64,000 nt of DNA from Streptomyces sp. NBC_00654. GTDB lineage: Bacteria; Actinomycetota; Actinomycetes; Streptomycetales; Streptomycetaceae. This document shows positions 61,682-64,000 of the stretch, piece after piece. The notes under the pieces were generated by a model, which saw only the letters and a list, made by a program, of their open reading frames with translations, ran no database searches and was not told the DNA's origin. Position 1 is the stretch's first letter, and each line of letters begins with the position of its first letter. Made by a program: the position numbers and the translations under genes. The stretch spans positions 2,728,001 to 2,792,000 of the forward strand of contig NZ_JAPEOB010000001.1 in NCBI RefSeq assembly GCF_026341775.1. The letters are read 5' to 3'.

Positions 61682-62635
61682 TCAGTCCCAGACCATGTTG
61701 AACGCGCGCTCGAAGTTCACGTACCCCAGGCGCTCGAAGGCCTTCGCCATCGGGACGTTGCCGAGATCGGTCGCCGCCCTGATCCGCTCCACGCCCTGTC
61801 CGGCGAGCACCCGGGTGCCCTCGGCGAGGATGTCGTCGATGTAGCCCTGCCCGCGGTGTGCCGGCACGACGCCGATGTAGGCGATGACCGGGTTGTAGTT
61901 GTTGCGGGCCGGGACGACGAAGCCGACCGGTTCACCGGAGGGCAGTTCGGCCGTCCGCCACCATTCCCGCGGGCTCGCATAGCCCGCGAGTTCCTCGTCG
62001 AAGTGCTTCTCCGCCGCTTCACGGGCGCTCAGCCCGGACGCCAGGTCCGCCTGCCCGTGCGCGTCCAGGGTGCCTTCCATCACCGGTGTCATCAGGGCGA
62101 CCAGATCCTCGCGCCCGGTGACCGGCCGGAACACCAGCCGGCCGCTGTCCTCGGGGACCGCCGTCCCGGCCCGCCACTCCAGACGCAGCCGTTCCACCAG
62201 CATCCGGGCACCCGTACGTTCCATCACCTGGATCCGGGCTTCGACGATCTCGCGCGCCACCGGGTCCTCGTGCCAGTCCGGCGGCACGAACCTGCCGTAC
62301 TCGGGACGTGCCGCGCCCACCGGCAGCACCGCCGCGACGGCCGTCTCCAGCAGCCGGACCCCTATCTCGACGCGCTCCGGTACGGGCAGGGTGTCGTCCA
62401 GGTCGAAGAAGTCCAGTGCCAGCGGCTGCCCGCCCTTCTCGGCGGTCCACCAGGCGGCTCTGGCCACGACGCGCTCGCCGTGCAGCGCCACCCACATCCA
62501 CTCCGGGCGGCGCCGGCCGGTCGCCAGGTCGTCCGCCAACTCGTGGTCCAGGACGTACGACAGACGGCGGAAGAGTCCGAGCTCCTGCGGTCCGGCCAGC
62601 GGACGAACGGTCAAATCCTGTGGTGCAAGGGTCAT
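61682..62635 (-). CDS. GNAT family N-acetyltransferase, paralogue 2
   Basis: 317 residues. Same layout as the 60493-61404 product: WMWVALHGERVVARAAWW in the N-terminal part, then NPVIAYIGVVPAHRGQGYIDD and AATDLGNVPMAKAFERLGY. The pair probably arose by tandem duplication and acts on related substrates. Confidence 0.9.
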   Translation of the reverse strand: MTLAPQDLTVRPLAGPQELGLFRRLSYVLDHELADDLATGRRRPEWMWVALHGERVVARAAWWTAEKGGQPLALDFFDLDDTLPVPERVEIGVRLLETAVAAVLPVGAARPEYGRFVPPDWHEDPVAREIVEARIQVMERTGARMLVERLRLEWRAGTAVPEDSGRLVFRPVTGREDLVALMTPVMEGTLDAHGQADLASGLSAREAAEKHFDEELAGYASPREWWRTAELPSGEPVGFVVPARNNYNPVIAYIGVVPAHRGQGYIDDILAEGTRVLAGQGVERIRAATDLGNVPMAKAFERLGYVNFERAFNMVWD

Positions 62636-62765
62636 GAACTCTCCTCATGGCGAATAGGCCGCAGACACTAACAACGGCCCCGGCCGAGGAGCACCGCAGG
62701 TCAGCACGGGCGGAAAGAGGGGTTCTTCTGGACACCTCGGGGCGGTCGGCCCGACAATCGACCCT

Positions 62766-63332
62766 GTGACGTCCTCCTTCGAGTTCCACACGTATCCCGC
62801 GCGGCTGTCGGACGCCCAGCGCGACCGTGTCCTCGGCGTGCTCAGAGAAGGGGCCGCGCAGGGCAAGCTCTCCCACGACACCTTCCTGCGACGCATGGAA
62901 CTGGCCCTCGTCGCACGCCGCCCCGAGGAACTGGCGGCGCTCACCTCCGACCTGGACTCCGGCGGGCGCTGGACCCAGAGCCTGGCCCGTGCCGTGGGCG
63001 GCCTGTCGGCCTTCCCCGGGCGGATGCGCCGGGCCTGGCAGACCGAACGGCTGCCGAAGCTCCTGCTGCCGGCCCCCGGCCCCTACCCGCTCCTCATCGG
63101 CCGCGACCCGGGCAACGGCCTGCGGCTCAACCACGAGACCGTGTCCCGGCTGCACGCCGAACTCACCGTGCAGGGCAGCCGATGGGTGCTGCGCGACCTC
63201 GGTTCGACGAACGGCACCTGTGTCAACGGCCAGCGGGTCGTCGGATCGGTCCCGGTCCGTGACGGGGACCAGGTGAGCTTCGGCCGGATGAGCTTCCGGC
63301 TGACCGCCCAGGCGCTCCGCCCGCCCGCCTGA
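62766..63332 (+). CDS. DUF1707 and FHA domain protein
   Basis: 188 residues from GTG. DUF1707-like N-terminal helices (RLSDAQRDRVLGVLREGAAQ, MELALVARRPEELAAL) then an FHA domain with GRD, SRLHAEL and LGSTNGTCVNG. FHA domains bind phospho-Thr, so it is a plausible reader of Ser/Thr kinase output such as from the kinases in this window, which is inference. Confidence 0.92.
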   Translation: MTSSFEFHTYPARLSDAQRDRVLGVLREGAAQGKLSHDTFLRRMELALVARRPEELAALTSDLDSGGRWTQSLARAVGGLSAFPGRMRRAWQTERLPKLLLPAPGPYPLLIGRDPGNGLRLNHETVSRLHAELTVQGSRWVLRDLGSTNGTCVNGQRVVGSVPVRDGDQVSFGRMSFRLTAQALRPPA

Positions 63333-63415
63333 CCCCGCGAACCCCGCCCGACCCCTCGGATCCCGCGCTACCCTGCCGACCCGCCGTTCGTCGGCCTCAC
63401 CCCGCGAACCCCGCC
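63332..63415. repeat. 17-bp direct repeat in an intergenic region
   Basis: accccgcgaaccccgcc occurs at 63332-63348 and 63399-63415. The surrounding gap to 63575 is C-rich and has no gene. Confidence 0.4.
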
Positions 63416-63575
63416 GTGCCCCGCCGGGTGCCCCGCGGTGCGCAGCCGTGCCCCGCCATGCCCGCCGTGCGCGGCCGTCACCCGAACGGCCGCACGCCGA
63501 CTGCGGTGAGAGCCCGGTGGTGGTGGGCTGAAGGCAGCCGCGTCGGGCAGCGACGCACCGACCCCGGGGGTGCGG

Positions 63576-64000
63576 ATGCCGGTCGACGGACCCGAGCGCG
63601 TACCAGCGGCCCCCTCCCCGCGCAGGCGGACGGGCGGGCAGCCCGGCCTCCTGGCGCCCGGTGCGGCCACCGACCCCTGCCGGCTCCGGCTCTACCGCCG
63701 CCTGCGCGAGGCCTACCCGCTCTGTTACGACGAGGGCCTCGGCGCCTGGCTGCTCAGCAGGTACGCCGATGTGGCCGTCGCGCTCACCGACCCCCGGTTC
63801 GCCGGCTACCCGCACGACGGCGCACCGCGCGGCGGCCCCGCCCCGCTCGGGCTCTGCCGGGGCAGCATCCACTGTGCGGCGCGGGACGAAGGGACGCGGG
63901 GGCCCGGGCTCCAGGCCCGCCCCGCCGATCCCGCAGGCCCCGCCCCTCCCACAGGCCCAACAGGCTCTGTTCACGCTGTGGCCCCCGCCCGCCGCAAGGC
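63576..64000 (+). CDS. Cytochrome P450-like protein, N-terminal part
   Basis: 142 codons reach the window edge. Residues 30-80 (CRLRLYRRLREAYPLCYDEG, WLLSRYADVAVALTDPRF) are the usual P450 N-terminal segment before the B helix. What follows is Pro/Gly-rich and less typical, so a frameshift or an unusual loop is possible; the heme-binding Cys region would lie outside the window. Confidence 0.5.
   Translation, partial: MPVDGPERVPAAPSPRRRTGGQPGLLAPGAATDPCRLRLYRRLREAYPLCYDEGLGAWLLSRYADVAVALTDPRFAGYPHDGAPRGGPAPLGLCRGSIHCAARDEGTRGPGLQARPADPAGPAPPTGPTGSVHAVAPARRK

Noticed and set aside
62019..63974. 651-codon minus-strand open frame
   Set aside because: Crosses several real genes in antisense and has no recognisable domain.

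Overview
This is a chromosomal segment of a Streptomyces or very close relative. The evidence is very high GC with strong G/C bias at third codon positions, and actinobacterial families such as coproheme-type HemQ, DUF397/Scr1-like regulator pairs, a DUF6571 protein, and Ser/Thr kinases fused to sensor domains. Starts are often GTG and neighbouring genes often overlap by ATGA. No rRNA, tRNA, CRISPR array, transposase or prophage gene was seen.

Layout. 1-6.0 kb: DUF4349 lipoprotein (cut by the window edge), divergent hemY-hemQ (last steps of coproporphyrin-dependent heme synthesis), then a minus-strand pair of a DUF692 (MbnB-like) enzyme with a C-terminal extension and a TIGR04222 membrane protein with a Cys/Ser/Gly repeat tail. 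6.2-16.3 kb: mostly conserved housekeeping genes (PTH2-like hydrolase, AIM24, polysaccharide deacetylase, PhoX-like protein, OsmC, ZapE, RibD-like reductase, murC, msrB) with two decayed gene scraps at 7-8 kb. 16.4-29.8 kb: accessory zone with a methyltransferase, a PQQ-repeat Ser/Thr kinase, two paralogous lipoproteins and a DUF6571 protein in visibly lower-GC DNA, an orphan GAP1 protein, and a DUF397/Scr1-type regulator locus with a DNA-binding-like protein and an RsbW-like ATPase. 29.9-35.2 kb: nucleotidyltransferase, MFS exporter and a large secreted carbohydrate-active protein broken by a single-base frameshift. 35.6-41.1 kb: an operon of one lipoprotein and two kinase/periplasmic-binding-protein fusions. 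41.3-44.6 kb: threonine catabolism (tdh-kbl) and a LysR regulator. 44.7-50.3 kb: FtsX-type ABC exporter with a divergent two-component system. 50.4-58.2 kb: VOC protein, truncated kinase, aminopeptidase, secreted protein, amidase, treZ and a GH1 beta-glucosidase. 58.3-64 kb: MarR-controlled NmrA/membrane protein genes, two related GNAT acetyltransferases (one with a possible leader peptide), a DUF1707-FHA protein and the start of a cytochrome P450-like gene.

The most interesting candidates are the DUF692 plus Cys-tail membrane protein pair (possible post-translational modification of a membrane-anchored Cys repeat), the DUF6571/lipoprotein island with two TTA codons, and the tandem kinase-sensor operon. 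Translation starts were chosen from ribosome-binding-site spacing and family alignment as remembered; no database search was run.
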